From positions 61,019,528 through 61,083,527 of the forward strand of contig NC_046358.1 of assembly GCF_004027225.2 (NCBI RefSeq): a stretch of 64,000 bases of DNA, read 5' to 3'. This document shows, piece after piece, positions 1 to 13,358 of this stretch. The notes beneath the pieces are model-generated. The model did not search any database, had not been told where the DNA came from, and saw only the letters and a list, made by a program, of their open reading frames with translations. A program made the position numbers and the translations under genes. The stretch is from Strigops habroptila (taxonomy: Eukaryota; Chordata; Aves; Psittaciformes; Psittacidae). Positions within the stretch are counted from its first letter, which is position 1. Every line of letters starts with the position of its first letter.

Positions 1-1153
1 TGACTGATGGGCATCTGTTGCTGTTTTGGTGTTCACTAAAAGAGTATCTACTTTATAGAAACCTATAAGACTCTGTCAGATGCTAAAGAAGAAATAGCTT
101 AGATGTTATGGGTTCACTTGCATTTAGTCCTCAATTATTTGTAAAGTAACTGTCGCTGTCCCCAGAGCACTTTCCGAAGTCCCAGAACTGTGGTAGGTGT
201 CCTGTTGCCTTCTGAGCCTCAGCATCTGCAAGGGAAATAGAAAATGCCACCTGGAATTTATTAGGTTTACTTCTTCGTGATTTTCAGTTAAACTTCAGTA
301 AGTGATCTAAGTCTGGAAAATTCTCTCTTCTATGGAGGAGACATGTCCTCTCCTATTAGGAACTTGGTCTCTGATTCTCAGATTAGTCCAGTCTACAATG
401 GCATCAGGAAGGTATTTGAGAAGGGTTGGAGTCGAAAGATACCAGTCTATTTTAAAAGTGCATTTTAGGAACTTTTAGAGAGTGTCTGTTCCCTAGGAGA
501 CCTGTACAAGTATAAGGGCTTGATGAAAACTCACAACCAGCATGGATATGATAGTGAGGAGCTCTTCTGCAACTTCCATAGGACACAATTCAGCAGGAAG
601 TCTGCGGTGTCAGGCGCTGGCTTTCCCTCCTTCATCTGCAGAGTAGCTGTTGGATTTGGCGAATGAAGCAGTAGCGTATTGAGTGTAGAACCGAGACTAG
701 AAAATTGTCACCAAACTCCTCCAGTTTCCTTAGAGAGTAATTGCTAACATCATTTAAAATGAGGATGGAAGATGCGTTGTTTTCTTTAGGAGCTACTGCT
801 GTACCCTGATGAACTCTCAGCAAGAAGGGAGTCTTTGTGTAGTGAGAATGTCACAAAAATCATGTAATTTATTAGCACTACCATGTAATTCCATGAACCT
901 GGCAATAACACTGTTTTGTAATTAAATAGTTAAGGCCACAGTATATATCACTAAGATGATGCTTTGGCCTGGCAGGATAGTCCAGATTTTGAGTCCTTGT
1001 CAAGACTGACTGTCTGGTGCTTTCTGCTGAGAGCTGCTGCATTTTCATTCCAGGGAATGTGGCTGTATACCCCCCACACCCCCCTTTTCCTATTCTCTGT
1101 CTACAGTTGGCTGCATTTTGTCTTTCTCATTTTCTCCTAAGCTCTTCCGTTTC

Positions 1154-1167
1154 CTCTCTCTCTCTCT
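1154..1167. repeat. (CT)7 microsatellite
   Basis: Seven uninterrupted CT dinucleotides sit inside a longer pyrimidine-rich stretch (about 1080-1200). It is short and of no visible function. Confidence 0.8.
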
Positions 1168-2415
1168 TGTTTGCATTTTCTTTCTCTGTAGTTTTTATTC
1201 TTGCAGAGGCCATCTCCAGAGAGTCCTAAAATAGAAAATTCATGTTCCCTTGTGCCATTTCCTGTGCCACACTGCCACTCCCCTGCCAGCACTGAGTGTA
1301 AGCATGTAAGAATTCAAGCTATGCTGGTGCAGATACTTGCCAAGGGCAAACTGTAACCCAGAGTGCTTGATCATTAGCTGAAAGCAAACTGCACATCGTA
1401 CATGCACATATGTTGTCTGTTTACAGTTTTGATTTCATTGCTAAGTTATGCAAGGCTACCAGTCAGGGAACAAAACCAATACCACATATGTTTGGTGACT
1501 ACCCAAAAATACAATTTGTTTTCACTGTAAAAAGGGGGAAAAGAAAGTTCAAAGCTTGTTTTCCACTTAGTAATGCAATTTGAAAGAGAGGTGAAACATG
1601 GTTTGAAAATATTTTGTGTTGTGTTAATAGTAAATCCAGAGCAAATTCTGAATGGGCAATATTCAGCTGTGTTGCTGCAGGGAGAGGAAACATTGCCACA
1701 TGGCTTATGCAGTCCAGCACCATGCATGCAGTGAGCATCTGCAGCAAACTGCTCTGCAGAATTTAACTACTAAGTAACAGTTTCCCTTAGGCTTCTGATT
1801 CTCACAATCAGTTCATATGCAGCTGAATAGATCAGAAAAGTGGTCATAAAATGAATCCTTGTGAGTTGTTTGTTCAGGAAAGGAGGGGCTTTGTTCTTGG
1901 AGCTCTAACCCAGGAGCTGGAGGTCCCAGGCTATGGACCTGGGACATGTCCGCTCTCCTCCAGCTCCACATCAATGACAGTGAGGTGACAGCAGATCTCC
2001 CATCACTTATGTGGATAATGTTGGAGGATTTGTATACTGAAGACTATGGGATCACAAAGCTTTTTAAAATGGTTGGCTCCTGTAGTGCTGCCTGCCATAT
2101 CCACTGCTAGCTCCTCTCATACCTTAAAGACCCTACCAGAGACGTCAGTGAAGCTTTATGTGAATGGAGGTGTCTCGCCACAAGGGCAAAGGACTATGTG
2201 GCTGCCTGGTAGAAAGCTTCTTATCTCCCTAAGGTATTCTTGAGCAATGAAGCTTCCCTTGATCTGCAAAGCCTCTTGCATGTAACATTTACATGTATTT
2301 TAAAAGCACTGTTAATTACACAAAATGGGATGCAAGGAAAATTCACATTAAAAGCGTGTTCTTATTGGGAGCAAGAAATCATCCTGGCAGCAGCAAGCAT
2401 CTGGTTTGGGTTGTC

Positions 2416-2429
2416 TTTTTTTTTTTTTT
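2416..2429. repeat. Poly-T run (T14)
   Basis: Fourteen consecutive T. No upstream retroposed sequence or polyadenylation signal suggests the reverse of a retroposon tail, so it is best read as simple sequence. Confidence 0.8.
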
Positions 2430-2959
2430 AGTTAAAATGCACTTGCATACTTCACGGAAACAACAGTTCTTGGAAGTGAAAAGCTTTATGTGCAGAAGGA
2501 AATTATATGGAACCCATTTTTCTTCAAATTAAGGTGGCTCTTGGGAGATCAGTAGAAGAGCTGCAGAGCTAATTGGCTTATCTTAGTGTATTGGTACCAG
2601 TATCATGTATTGGACTGGGCTAGATTAACAATTATTAATCTGTACCTCTCCTAATAGAGTTGAAAATGCAAGCACAATATTTTGGTAAGGGGGGAAAAGC
2701 CTTGAAATTATCATAAACCTCTTCTCTTCACCTTTAATACAACCTCTTGGTTTTTAATTACTCCTGTAAAGTGGAGCAATCACAGGATCCTCCTTGTGAC
2801 ATTTTCAAGTTTTCTGACTGCTCCACTTACGAGAAACAAATGGGTCTGCTCAGCTCCATCTAGATTGAGTTTTTCATGAAGTCATTACTTCTGTCACAGG
2901 GACTATTTTCAAATTGAAAAATCTGAAACAATAAATGATGGTGAAGCAGTTAATAACTG

Positions 2960-3640
2960 TTAAGAAATCACATTTGGAAAATTGCATTTAAGCAATAACC
3001 TTTCTCCCTGTAATTAAATGACAGAAAGGTCCTGGTTTTAATTAAGTCAGCAATTTATAGTTATGAAGCTATACTTCACTATGCAGATTAGAAGATGATA
3101 GGTCACAGAACACCCTGAGTGCATTTTTAGCGAAGCTGATCTGGTAATTACTCCACTGTTCAGTGGTGACCACAGTGAACCGTATCTCTAGATTAAACAA
3201 TTTTCTTTTCCCTGCTCCATGATGTATAACCAGGATGAGTAAATGTACCACTACGACTGCATCGAACATCTTTAAATTAAAATGGATTTTAAATGAGGGG
3301 GCATGAGCGAAGGAAGTAATATTTGAAGAACAGCGGTAGAAATGAATGGGCCACTAGGCAAGTCTTGCAAGCAGAGAATATATCATTGTTTTACAGGGCT
3401 TTCTATCTTGTGCCTGAATGTTTGGTGCAGATTTATGAGGAAGTAAAATGCTAATGTTAGTGTATTTATAAACATATGATGGGGGTTTCATCTATAATTT
3501 ATTCCCAGGCCCTGCATTATGCAGCCTATGAAAGAAAATGAAATGCTGTGTTGGACAGCGGAAGGGTTCATTAATACAGCTTTCACATTTTATTTAACTA
3601 ACCCCTAGCTCATATTACACATTGATTATTACATTGTGAG
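2960..3640. promoter_or_regulatory. Candidate conserved non-coding element (homeodomain-site rich)
   Basis: Seen: closely spaced TAATTA/TTAATTA cores, among them TAATTAAATGACAG at 3011-3024 (a homeodomain core directly followed by a MEIS/PBX-type TGACAG), TTTTAATTAAG near 3036-3046, and further ATTA motifs to about 3640. No transposon signature was seen. Known: vertebrate developmental enhancers often have this composition. Inferred: a distal enhancer or conserved element. Conservation cannot be shown from a single sequence, and AT-rich DNA produces ATTA cores by chance. Confidence 0.3.
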
Positions 3641-6600
3641 ATGTTTCTGCACGCTTATTGTGTTCAGTTCCTGAGGCCTTTTGCTAGCTACTTCAGTAAG
3701 ATTAAGATTCAACTGTCTTATTTCAGCTAGCACTAAGTATATTCGCTCAGCCTTCAAGCATATGAACAATGTATGTATATTTATGGATTTATTCTTTTTT
3801 TCTGAAAGAGTTGGAGGAACAGAGGTAGAATTCAGTATTACTGTTTATTAGTAAAATGTGTCATTTTAGTTAGACTTTGAATAACCTGTACTCAACTTGC
3901 TCAAGAGAATCGGTTCTAAATCAAATGTAGCTAGAGTGTAAGCCTTGCTGAACCAGAGTTTGTAAATAAGAAATATTCAAATAGCACTTTAGTTTACAGC
4001 TACTACTTCCTTTTACTTGTAAACAAACAAATTCATTGACCAGAAGAACTTCTTTAATGGGTCAAATTAGCTATCAGTGTAAATTGCCAGCACTGCATGG
4101 AAATCTGTTGAGATTTGCTAATGCATCAGCCTGGAATTTACTTAAAGAGCTCAATTTTCCTGTGTATTACAACAGAGTGGTGTTGAGGGGGAGGGATGGC
4201 ATGTATGGAAAGGGACGAAAAGCCAGTTACAAGATGGTATTTATGAGAGTGGACATCAGTAACTATTGACATTAAGTGAAGACAGCAGATGATGTTTTTC
4301 AGATTTACTGTTACAAATACTTGCTTACAATTTCTTTTTACTCTGTTTGCTGGGTGATGGTTTTATTTTTATTCTCAATTTTTTCTAAACCTTATTCTGA
4401 TTCTCTCTGACTTGAGCAGGAAGGGGCTTCAGCCAGCAGTAGGCAATGGCAGGATTCTTTCAAGGTTGAATCTGTCTAAACAGGGCAAGGAAATGAAAGG
4501 CAAGAACAGCAACTCTCAAGCACAGCTACTGGTGCCTTTTCTTTCAGGTTTTGAGGGGGTGTGTGGTCATGGTGGTGGGTTCCATAGAGCCATAACTTTA
4601 GATTTGCTGAGAGCATCAAGGAGTAATATACAGCACTGAATGCCAGGTTTCTAAATATGCAGTGGTTTAACTGAATGAGAAATTGTTTGAATGATGATAA
4701 GCCTGAGCAGGTCTCATAGAATTGGAAGTCTTAAGAATATTCTTCTTTTAAAAGAGGAGAAATCTCTGCTATAGATATTCTGGAATGCTGGGAGTATACG
4801 AAAAGAATGGAACAGCTTTTTATTTCATGTGCTGTCTTTTTAGTTGCTTGGGGTTTTTTCTGTTGAAGGGATTGACAGTTTGAAGTTAATCAATGGCAGA
4901 ACTTCCTAGCTTCTCAACTACCAAACACACATGTGCACAGCCCCCTCCACCAGATTTATTCTGTATGGACAGAAACAAGCTTAACACCTCCTTTGTGTAT
5001 CTGTTCAGTTTCTTTAAATGTGGTACCAAAACAAGGAGACAGCTCTTTGACTGCACAGTAAGCAATGGGAATTTAGCCCAAAGTATTGGTCATCTAGTGT
5101 AAAGGATGCATTTTATACACTTTACAAAGTCCTAGGGAAGCTGAACAGGCAGACACTTAAAGAGTAAGTGGATTAAGCAACAGTTAGTTAGCAGAGACAT
5201 ACTTTAGGTTCAATAACCTTGACATATTTTCACACTGCTGAGTTTTGAACTCTTTTCAGAAGTCCCAAATATATTAGGCTAAGAACATCTTTCCTCACTA
5301 CAGTTGGCTTGTCTGCGTTCTCTTTTCATTCTTCTCTCTCTCTTTTTTGTTCAACATTTTTATGATACTTAGTTGGTGCAAAGGAATTTCTTCCCCTCTC
5401 TCTTCCCCTTACCTGTACTGATGTTCACAATCCTCAGTGGGTACCACAGGTTCTCATGGTGAAGATGTCTCAGAAAGATACTGTGTTGAAGGAATACAGT
5501 ACTGCAGATAAAATTTTAGGTATTTGTAAAGATCCTCCCTAGCACTGTGTGACATTTGTAGTTCAAAAGGCAGAGATGCAGAGATGCAGATCCCTAATCC
5601 CTGAAGCTGTAGCACAAATAACATGGGGGCCCAAATGCCTCCTGCATAACACTGGGAACAGAGTCAGTATAACCAAAAAGCCTTGTGCATCCAAATTCCA
5701 GGATCTAGAGTCTGTTAGAGCTCAGTGAAACTTGAAGCATGGAGATGAACGCCTACTCTTTTCTAGCAATTACTGTCTGTCACACCAACCTCTTGTTATC
5801 AACAGATCTGTTTATCGGCTGAATGGAAGCTGTTAAAGGTAAATGGAAATATGTGAGATTTGAAGTGGCTTCCCCAGAAATGTGCAGTTATCCTCAACTC
5901 CTATCTTAATTCAATTAGCTAAATCAGAATCTGTTTTATTGCTTCTGAGGAGCATGAATTTACCATTTTGCATTCTCCTTGAACAGCTGGAATTACTTGT
6001 AGTTGGAGGTACAAATTTCCTTTCATTCCTCGCAAAGTCTAAGGAAGCTCGTAGCAATATTCCCTGTAGAGAAAATGGCTGTCATGAAGCATGGGGACGT
6101 AAAATAAATTGATGACAGAAGAATTATACATAGGACTCATCCTCCAGTGATCATGTATACCTGCCATATAAGGACATCTAGAGGAAATCTCCCTTCAAGA
6201 CAGCCCATTCTTACTATGTTACATCTAGGAAAGAGACATACAATTAAGGTGGGCAGGAAAGAATTTGGATTATGGAGAGGTACATGCCTCCTGATGTATT
6301 TGACAGCAGAAATCACAGAGGGAAAGATGATGAATTCTTATACTTCTCAAGGGGAAAAGTGAATGTGAATCAATATGACAAAAAATTGTCAAGTGATACT
6401 AGCGTGCTTTGGAAAAAGTGGTAAAATTTCTCCCCCTGTCTTTTATATGAAGTTCTTGAAAAGCACCTTTTCAAATTCACTTTACTTATAGTAGCTTTGC
6501 AAAGAAGCTTACTGGAAAATGTTGGAGTAAAGTACTTTTGCCATGCTGTAATTCAGAATATTATCTTCCCTCTCACCAGTTTACCTACAAGCGGGTTCGT

Positions 6601-9600
6601 GGTACTTGCATTGGCTTTCAAGCAATCCCTGCAGCTGCTCACTTTCTGATTTTAAGTTCTACATCTAATGTTGAAACAATTAAACTGATCAGTTTTCGTT
6701 ATTTCATTGGATCACTGTGGATGTAGAGAGGAAGCATAATCCACAGATTAATGTGATGGATATTAGCAATTACTTATTTCCTCCTTTTGCCAATGTCTCC
6801 CTTTAATGACATGGACATTATGTATTCACTATTTCTTTTATCACAGAAAAGCCCTTAAGGGAGGAACTGTACAAACGGAACAAAAAGCTGGCCCTGCCCC
6901 AGGGAATTCTCAATCCAGATCCAAAATTACAGATGGTAGATTAATCCAGAGAAGTAGTTTTGTGGTGTCTAACACAAAGAGGACTGAAAGCTAGTGACTA
7001 GTGAATAATACCTCAAGTGAAAAACCTCTTCAGGGAGTGAGAGGTGTGAACTAGGCTTGCTCGTCAGGTGGAGACATGCGGGAGAAGTGTGCAGCCCAAG
7101 AGCTGCAGGAATCATGAACATGAAAGTTGCAGTGACTGTGGCTGCATGAAGGGAGTAGAGCCCTGACTTGGAATGGGGAAGAAAAGTTGTTATCAGCTGA
7201 TAACCTTTCCCTGTGTGTACCATGGGCTAGTACATGCTTGTCTCCATCTTTAAGGGCAGTTGGGAGCTCTGAAAGCCTTCTGACACTGTATTTCAGGGGT
7301 TACAAAGTCATCAAGATGAACATTTTCTTAAAAATTAGGGAAGTCAGCGTTAATGAATTTTGGGAGCTGAAAGTAAAGAATGAGAAAGCTAGAGTCTGCA
7401 TAAACTAGACTATGCCTAAAACATAAAGCTCGTCTTTGAAAAGCAGGTATTTACTCAACTTTCTTCAGAAGGTCGGTCAGGACATATAAATGTCAGCATA
7501 TAAATGTCTGCAGCAACCTGAGCCTCTGTTCCTACAGCCTGTTTGGGTGACTATGTTTTCAGGAGTAAATTAGAGTAGCTTTGCTGAAACTTCAGCAGAT
7601 GGTGGGGATCCAAATGCAAAGCTGCAAACATCAGGCCCCTTGTGGACCCCATTCTGTCCTGTACTGTCAGCTCCCAGCCTGGACTACTGAGTTTGCACAG
7701 TGAAGTATTGGATTTCTCCCCATCAATTTTGATGGGAAAGATGTGAGGTTTGTCACGTTGAACCCCCCAAAGTTTAATTGTTTACTGTAATTTTTTTTCC
7801 TGTCCAGGACAGCTTTGTCAGTTTTCCTGGTGACTACATAAGTGTTCAGTCTTCTGGCTTAAAGCAGGATCATCAGACCCATATTTTTTGGCCTCTGCTT
7901 ATAAGCTGGAGAGCAGACAGTCAGTATTAAAACCCCATGGGTTTTGCTGAGGAGCCTGTAGTGCTGCCAGGAGATCCCTTAAATCCTCTCAGATTTTAAA
8001 AATCCCTTTCAGAGTACTTCACTGACTGTTCTGTTAATGCACTTGACTCTGCTTAATGAAGTCACAACACAATGCATTTACTGATGTACTGCTGAAAATT
8101 GCCAAAACAAGTCACATATGCATAAAAGCCCACTCATTCTTCTATTGTTTTAACTGTATTAATTTGAGTAAACAGCAGTTAGAAATATCATATTGTCTTG
8201 TAATAAGATAGTGCGTAAAATTTTGGGTACAGTCCATTAATGAGAAATTATTCCTCCTTTTTCATCCCAGAAGATCTCTGCCAACCTTGTACCAAGGGCA
8301 GTCAGAAGTCTCATGTTGTCTAAGTGGTCTCTGTTACATTCTGCTCCCTGTATGAACTGCAGACTCCACAGCAGGATACTTGATCTTTGATTGCATCATT
8401 CATGTCTGGCAAGAACAGGACATCTCAAACACTGGTTTTACACCTTTTAACACCCAAATGGGAACTGTGGATTATGTTTGCTATGTCTCACCCCAGGTTG
8501 TGTGGTACTAAATACAGTCTTTGTGCAAAGTCCCATCCTTTGTTGCGGTTTTGTCTAGCTTAGCGTGGAAGTTGTAGGGCCTTTTTTTAATGGCCACCCA
8601 TTTAAGATCTCAAATGACAGTATGTATGGGTCCTCTGAGTCTAACTGAGCTTTCTAAATTTTGCTTTAAAAGCATAAAGCAGGGTAAGTTTACTTCTTTC
8701 TGTTCTGTGAATCTATAAAGAAGCTATTTAAAGTATTTCTTCTGTGAAATGCCTGTTGTGCATAAAGACTGAGTGTTAAGCCCAGTATATAAGGGATTAT
8801 ATTCAACTTTCTTTATCCCAGCACCTTGCTGTTTCTCTCCATTGACTCACTGGGACCCAGTGAAGGTCACAGTCTGAGTGCCTGAATCACCTACTGAAAA
8901 ATCAGCATAGTAGCACACTTGGAGGTGTAGCAAGCCTAATTCCAATGGGAATAAGTGTGTAAAAGAAGGTTTAAATGTTAAGAGAGAGGCTTCCACGGCA
9001 GTAGGTAAAGAAGTGACTTGGGGGGGCAAGGAGGTATTTTTGTACATCTTCAGGAACTGCTTGCCTGAAGTCTACAGAGTGAAAAATGTTCTCTGTGAAG
9101 TTGCTGGCAGTAATTTGCAGTCATTTCTTGTACAAATGGACACAGTTCTGTTCTATTTATGGAAGGTTCTTGTAATGTGTGCAGGTCTCCCACTGACTTC
9201 AGTGAAGCTGTGCCCACTTACCGGGTTTGTGAACCTGGCCTGTGAACTCTGCCAGTCATTCGTCACTGAGGTGCAAAGCCAGCCTGAAAGCTGTCAATAT
9301 TTATGTAATTCTGCCTGAAGATTGCTATTCTGAGGCAAGCCCAGCAAGGGAGAGAAATTTTGCATGCTCAGACCAAAACTAGTAACATTTAAGTACTTAT
9401 TTTTTTTTTTCCTGGAAGATTTGTCCATTAACTTTAATGAAGCTTTTTCCAGGCTTACAAGTCGGAAGAGAGATATTAAACAAAAGGGGGAGAGTTTGCT
9501 TGCCAGGCATTTTCTCTGCTCTCTCAGTTCTCTTTCTTTATGGCCAGAGAAACACTTTCAGCCATGCATCTTTAAAGCAATGTTAACATTAGTGACCAGT

Positions 9601-10606
9601 TAAGTAAATCGCACTTGTTAAATTCTTGTGGCTGGATTATGCTGGGAGCCTTACTCTAAGGGCCATGTTCCATCACTGCTTGTTTTCCACATTAAGTGAA
9701 GTAACTTGGATGGGATACAAAGGTTGGCAATGCAGGAGAAATCCTCTTCTGCCACTGAAAGGTGGCATGGTGCAAAACTATAACTGTTACCTTCCTCTGC
9801 TGTAAGAGGTAAGCGAAGAAACTTGTTGGATTTCCTGGGCCTCAGGCTAATAGGGCAAAGCCTGGATGGCAGTCATGCTGTAGATGTCCTTCTTTACTTG
9901 TGGCTCCCACTGCTGAATAGAAGTCAAGGGATTTGTGTGGAATTTTTTCTTAGGCCTCTTCAGTCTACACTTGGACCAGTGGAATTAGAAAAAAAAATGG
10001 CAGTGAGCCAGGTTGGATGCAGTGTCTCACCTCCATGGCACCTGCAGTGTCCCCTTCCCATCACAGCTGTGGACATAAATGTCCCTAAAAATCTTACAGG
10101 TTCATGTTTGGAATTCCTGAGCTGCTTCGGGACAGAACAAGAGCGACTGCTGATGTCTTTCTCCCAGACCAAAGAGACAAATGACACCTCTGTCCATTTG
10201 CCTGCCTTCTTTGCAGGGTGTGTGTCCCTCCCATAGCCCTTGCACTTACCAGCTCCCAACTCCCTTCACAAACACCAAGGTACCACATTTATCTTTTACT
10301 CTTCATGAGATTAAGGCCTTTGCATTCCAGTTGTGCTCCAGTTTAAGATGAGCACCTTATCTGTATCTGTATCATCTCTGTTATAATCTCTCAAAAAAGT
10401 GTCCAAGATTTCTTTGTGTACCATACCTCTTCTTTCAATTACAAAATACTATTCAAAAGTCATAGCTCAGGAGTTCTGGCCTTATTTCTCTTATAAATTG
10501 CTTACATGGATTTCTCTTGCTTGAAAATTAATTGCCCATACTGTAAACTATTTTCCCTTGAGCAGGGACTGTTCTGTTTCCGATGACGTTACAGTAAGCT
10601 GTCTTT
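3641..10606. other. Gene-free unique sequence
   Basis: Nothing coding was recognised. The longest frame, 9823-10236 (137 codons), resembles no family known to me and has a shadow frame on the opposite strand. Small items inside are a 14-bp direct duplication at 7483-7510 and a short patch near 9185-9225 that faintly resembles an old reptilian palindromic repeat. Confidence 0.55.
7483..7510. repeat. 14-bp direct tandem duplication
   Basis: The unit CATATAAATGTCAG is followed directly by CATATAAATGTCTG, which is two copies with one difference. This is a small local duplication. Confidence 0.85.
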
Positions 10607-10786
10607 GGGCCAAATATTTAAAGGTATTTAGGTGCTTAAAGATGCAGGTAATGTGAATTTTCCTAAATACCTAGCTGCCTAATATACAGCGATTTCAGTG
10701 GGAGTTGCCATCTAAGAGCTTCTAAAAATCCCACTGTGCACCCATCTGCTTCTTTAAGCACCTGAATTCCTTTAAAAAATAGGTCC
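10607..10786. mobile_element. 180-bp fold-back (MITE-like) element with 34-bp terminal inverted repeats
   Basis: Seen: the left end (10607-10640) and the reverse complement of the right end (10753-10786) share TTTAAGCACCT exactly and then match at about three-quarters or more of the remaining positions. Internal inverted repeats also occur: AGGTATTTAGG (10622-10632) against CCTAAATACCT (10662-10672), and CAGTGGGA against TCCCACTG. Known, from memory: reptile genomes carry abundant old palindromic repeats with TAGGTATTTAGG-type ends. Inferred: a decayed copy of such a non-autonomous DNA element. It carries no coding capacity and I saw no clear target-site duplication. Confidence 0.65.
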
Positions 10787-11848
10787 TTCTCTCCACCAGT
10801 GGAGACAAATTTTGTTTTCCTTAATGTAGACAGAGCTTCTTAATACAGTTTCTAGGATATTGCCTGCCACCTTTAGCTTATTTTCATTGTTTTGATTATG
10901 ATGTCAAATTTAGTTGATGATCATATTTATGCAGTTCCAAGCAGAGCGTGGGCACACAACATCTATCCTTTATGACATGAACTTGGCACAGCATCTAGTA
11001 TTAATAAATCAGGGCTAAGAGATTTGTAGGCAAGCAAACTGTTGCGAAGTTACTGTAACTTTTGCAGTATATTAAGTGATCTGTGTTTCGTTCTAGCTTT
11101 TAAAACCCTCTTTGAAAATGAGTATTCTGTTTCTCATTAGTCGGTCTTTGATACAGTGAAAATATCAGTCCCTTGAGTTAATATTTCATCTGACTATAGG
11201 TCCATGTAATTTGCTACGACATTAAGTCAATAGGTCTCTGCTGGCTTATCCCAGCAGGACTTGTATGTGTAGGCAAAAAATTCTCTGCAAAACGTGAATA
11301 ATATGGATCGAATCAAGAATTTATTTCTTTGGTTAACCAAAGGAGAAGAGTGGAGTGTGAACATCAGTCCATCTAGGCACAAAAGGACCTTGAGGGAAAG
11401 AAAACATTTCACTTTGTATCAATTCACATTCTCTATTTAATACATAAACAGGAGTGTCAGGACATGTGCAACTTGCAGAGCCACAGAAATAGCAGTAGAT
11501 TGATTTATCATTATTTACCGGCTTAGCCATCCTATTCATGTGCTTTCTATTATAATGCACTTGGAAAGCTCAGACGGTCCTTCTGTATTAACCTCCACCT
11601 TCTGTCGTCATCTTTCCCCCTGTCTGCCCTGTGCTACATCCTGAAATGTTAATTTCATTGCAGAAGGTGCTATAGAATGAAAATAAACATTTGTCTGTGG
11701 AGAGTTTGCTGCATCTAGAATATTCAATTTGGATTAAGCTAGTTTAAAAACAAGCAACCAAAATTGTGCTTTTACTTTTTAAGGCTTTTTCAGCGATATT
11801 TCATTCTGTGATCACCAAAGGAGCGAAACATTTACGGATATGCATTAA
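10787..11848. other. Gene-free unique sequence
   Basis: No gene or clear transposon was seen. The part near 11400-11560 is AT-rich, with several TTATC/ATTA cores, and could be regulatory, but nothing decides this. Confidence 0.5.
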
Positions 11849-11919
11849 TCCTCACTGGGAATTGATCCAGAGCTTGTTTTAAGCATATGCTTAAGTGGTT
11901 TGTTGAACTGGGGCCATAG
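11849..11919. mobile_element. Fragment of old palindromic repeat (MITE-like)
   Basis: The order TTAAGCATATGCTTAAGTG, then TTTGTTGAACTGGGGCC, matches my memory of an old amniote repeat whose end reads roughly 'cttaagtgctttgctgaatcggggcc'. The fragment holds a short palindrome around AAGCATATGCTT. Only one terminus is recognisable. The family name is uncertain. Confidence 0.5.
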
Positions 11920-12000
11920 CTGCCCAGGCCCATGTCTGGCTGAGCTTTAATTGAGCAATGTGAACATTTGAATTCATTTACTTGCACTTGTGGGTTTTGT

Positions 12001-12011
12001 TATATATATAT
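12001..12011. repeat. (TA)n dinucleotide run
   Basis: Eleven bases of alternating T and A. Simple sequence with no other signal. Confidence 0.8.
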
Positions 12012-12773
12012 TTAATAGGTATTGATGAGATTTATAAGAATTTGTTCACATTTCTCATTTAGATCCACTATATGAGAAAGGGTCAGATCTTTTATATGGC
12101 TTTGCAAAGAAAATGCAACCTTTAGCTCAATACCTGCCTGATACTGTGTCTAAAGTACAAGTAAATAATTTTGTTATATTTTCAGCAAGCTGAAAAAAGA
12201 CTGATATCTATCTATGTTGTATGGTTTTTTGATCCTTGTTTGGTTTTGGCTTGTGGTTTTTGTTTTCTTTTATTCTACGGCTTCCATTTGTCTCTTGGGT
12301 GTGTGATAAAGAAAAGCCCTGTTGTAGAGGAACCTTCTGCTCTGGTTGATATGTTAGCATATCACTGACCCACTGCAGCTCATTCATGAGTTTTCAGCTC
12401 TGACAGGTTGAATGCCCAGAGTGGTCACTGATTAGACTGCCACTCCCAATATTCTCATCCCTGCAGTTATCAAGCAGGAAAATAGTGACAAGTAAATCTA
12501 AGCAGCGTGGGAAATGCAGAGTCTGAGAAACCATGGACTTGTAGCATCTTATGGAATTTACTGAGTCTGCAGTGACATCCAGCATGATACCACAATAGTC
12601 TGGATCAGAAAAGGAATCTGAATCTTGGCAAATAGAAGTCAAATCACACATCCCATTTGCAACTCATACATTGCTGCGTGATGCCCTAGGGGGAGGAGAA
12701 GGATCTCAGAGTCCTGGGTGATTCCTTTGAGGTTGGTTGTTATGTGTTCAGTTGTGCTACTGGAGAGATCTGA

Positions 12774-12789
12774 CCCTGAAATTTCAGGG
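12774..12789. repeat. Perfect 16-bp palindrome
   Basis: CCCTGAAATTTCAGGG is its own reverse complement and pairs through all 16 bases. It contains TTTCAGGG and CCCTGAAA half-sites. It could be a chance palindrome or a dimeric binding site. Confidence 0.85.
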
Positions 12790-13358
12790 CCACCTCCTGA
12801 ACTCCAGAATCTCTATTCATCAAGATAAAAACCCTTAATAAAGTCACTGGGAGTTTTCCTCAGACTTAGGGATATTAGGATTTGATGATCCTTATATTTT
12901 TTCAAGAGGATTGCTAAAGCATATTTATCACCATAAATGGGCATTTCAGCCCGGTTGGAAGAAATTCTATTTTTCCTTTTTCTAAAGGTGAGGAATGAGG
13001 CATCTCACTGTTTTAGCACATTTTCTGACTGACATGTCAAAAAGTGTGGGGTTTTTTTTTATTTATTTAATTTGGGCAATTTTTTTTTTTTGCACCTGTT
13101 TTTCTTTCCCATGATTTGTGGAGATTTGGGTCCCACTCCTGCCATTGGCCTACCTTCTCAATGGCTATCCAAGGAACATTTTTAATTCCCAGCCTCCATC
13201 AATTCCCTGGGCCAGTACCAGCGCCTGAGATGCCTGCAGTCAGTCAGGGCATACACCTGGGATGTGCTGAGGCTAAAATCGAATCAGGTAAAGCTCCAAG
13301 TTGAATCTGGGTCTCCTGTGTCTCAAGTGAATTCAGTAATGTCTTTATTCTCTGTAGC

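Larger units (their letters stand above)
1..2959. other. Gene-free unique sequence
   Basis: No coding region, RNA gene or transposon was recognised. The open frames are short, overlap on both strands and show no domain. The stretch holds a (CT)7 run at 1154-1167, a C-rich patch near 1071-1086, an 8-bp stem at 1923-1930/1938-1945 and a T14 run at 2416-2429. Confidence 0.6.

Noticed and set aside
1071..1086. C-rich patch as a G-quadruplex or i-motif
   Set aside because: Only two C6-like tracts. Four tracts are needed.
9823..10236. 137-codon frame with an overlapping 99-codon reverse frame
   Set aside because: No family resemblance. Frames of this length are expected by chance in 64 kb on six frames.
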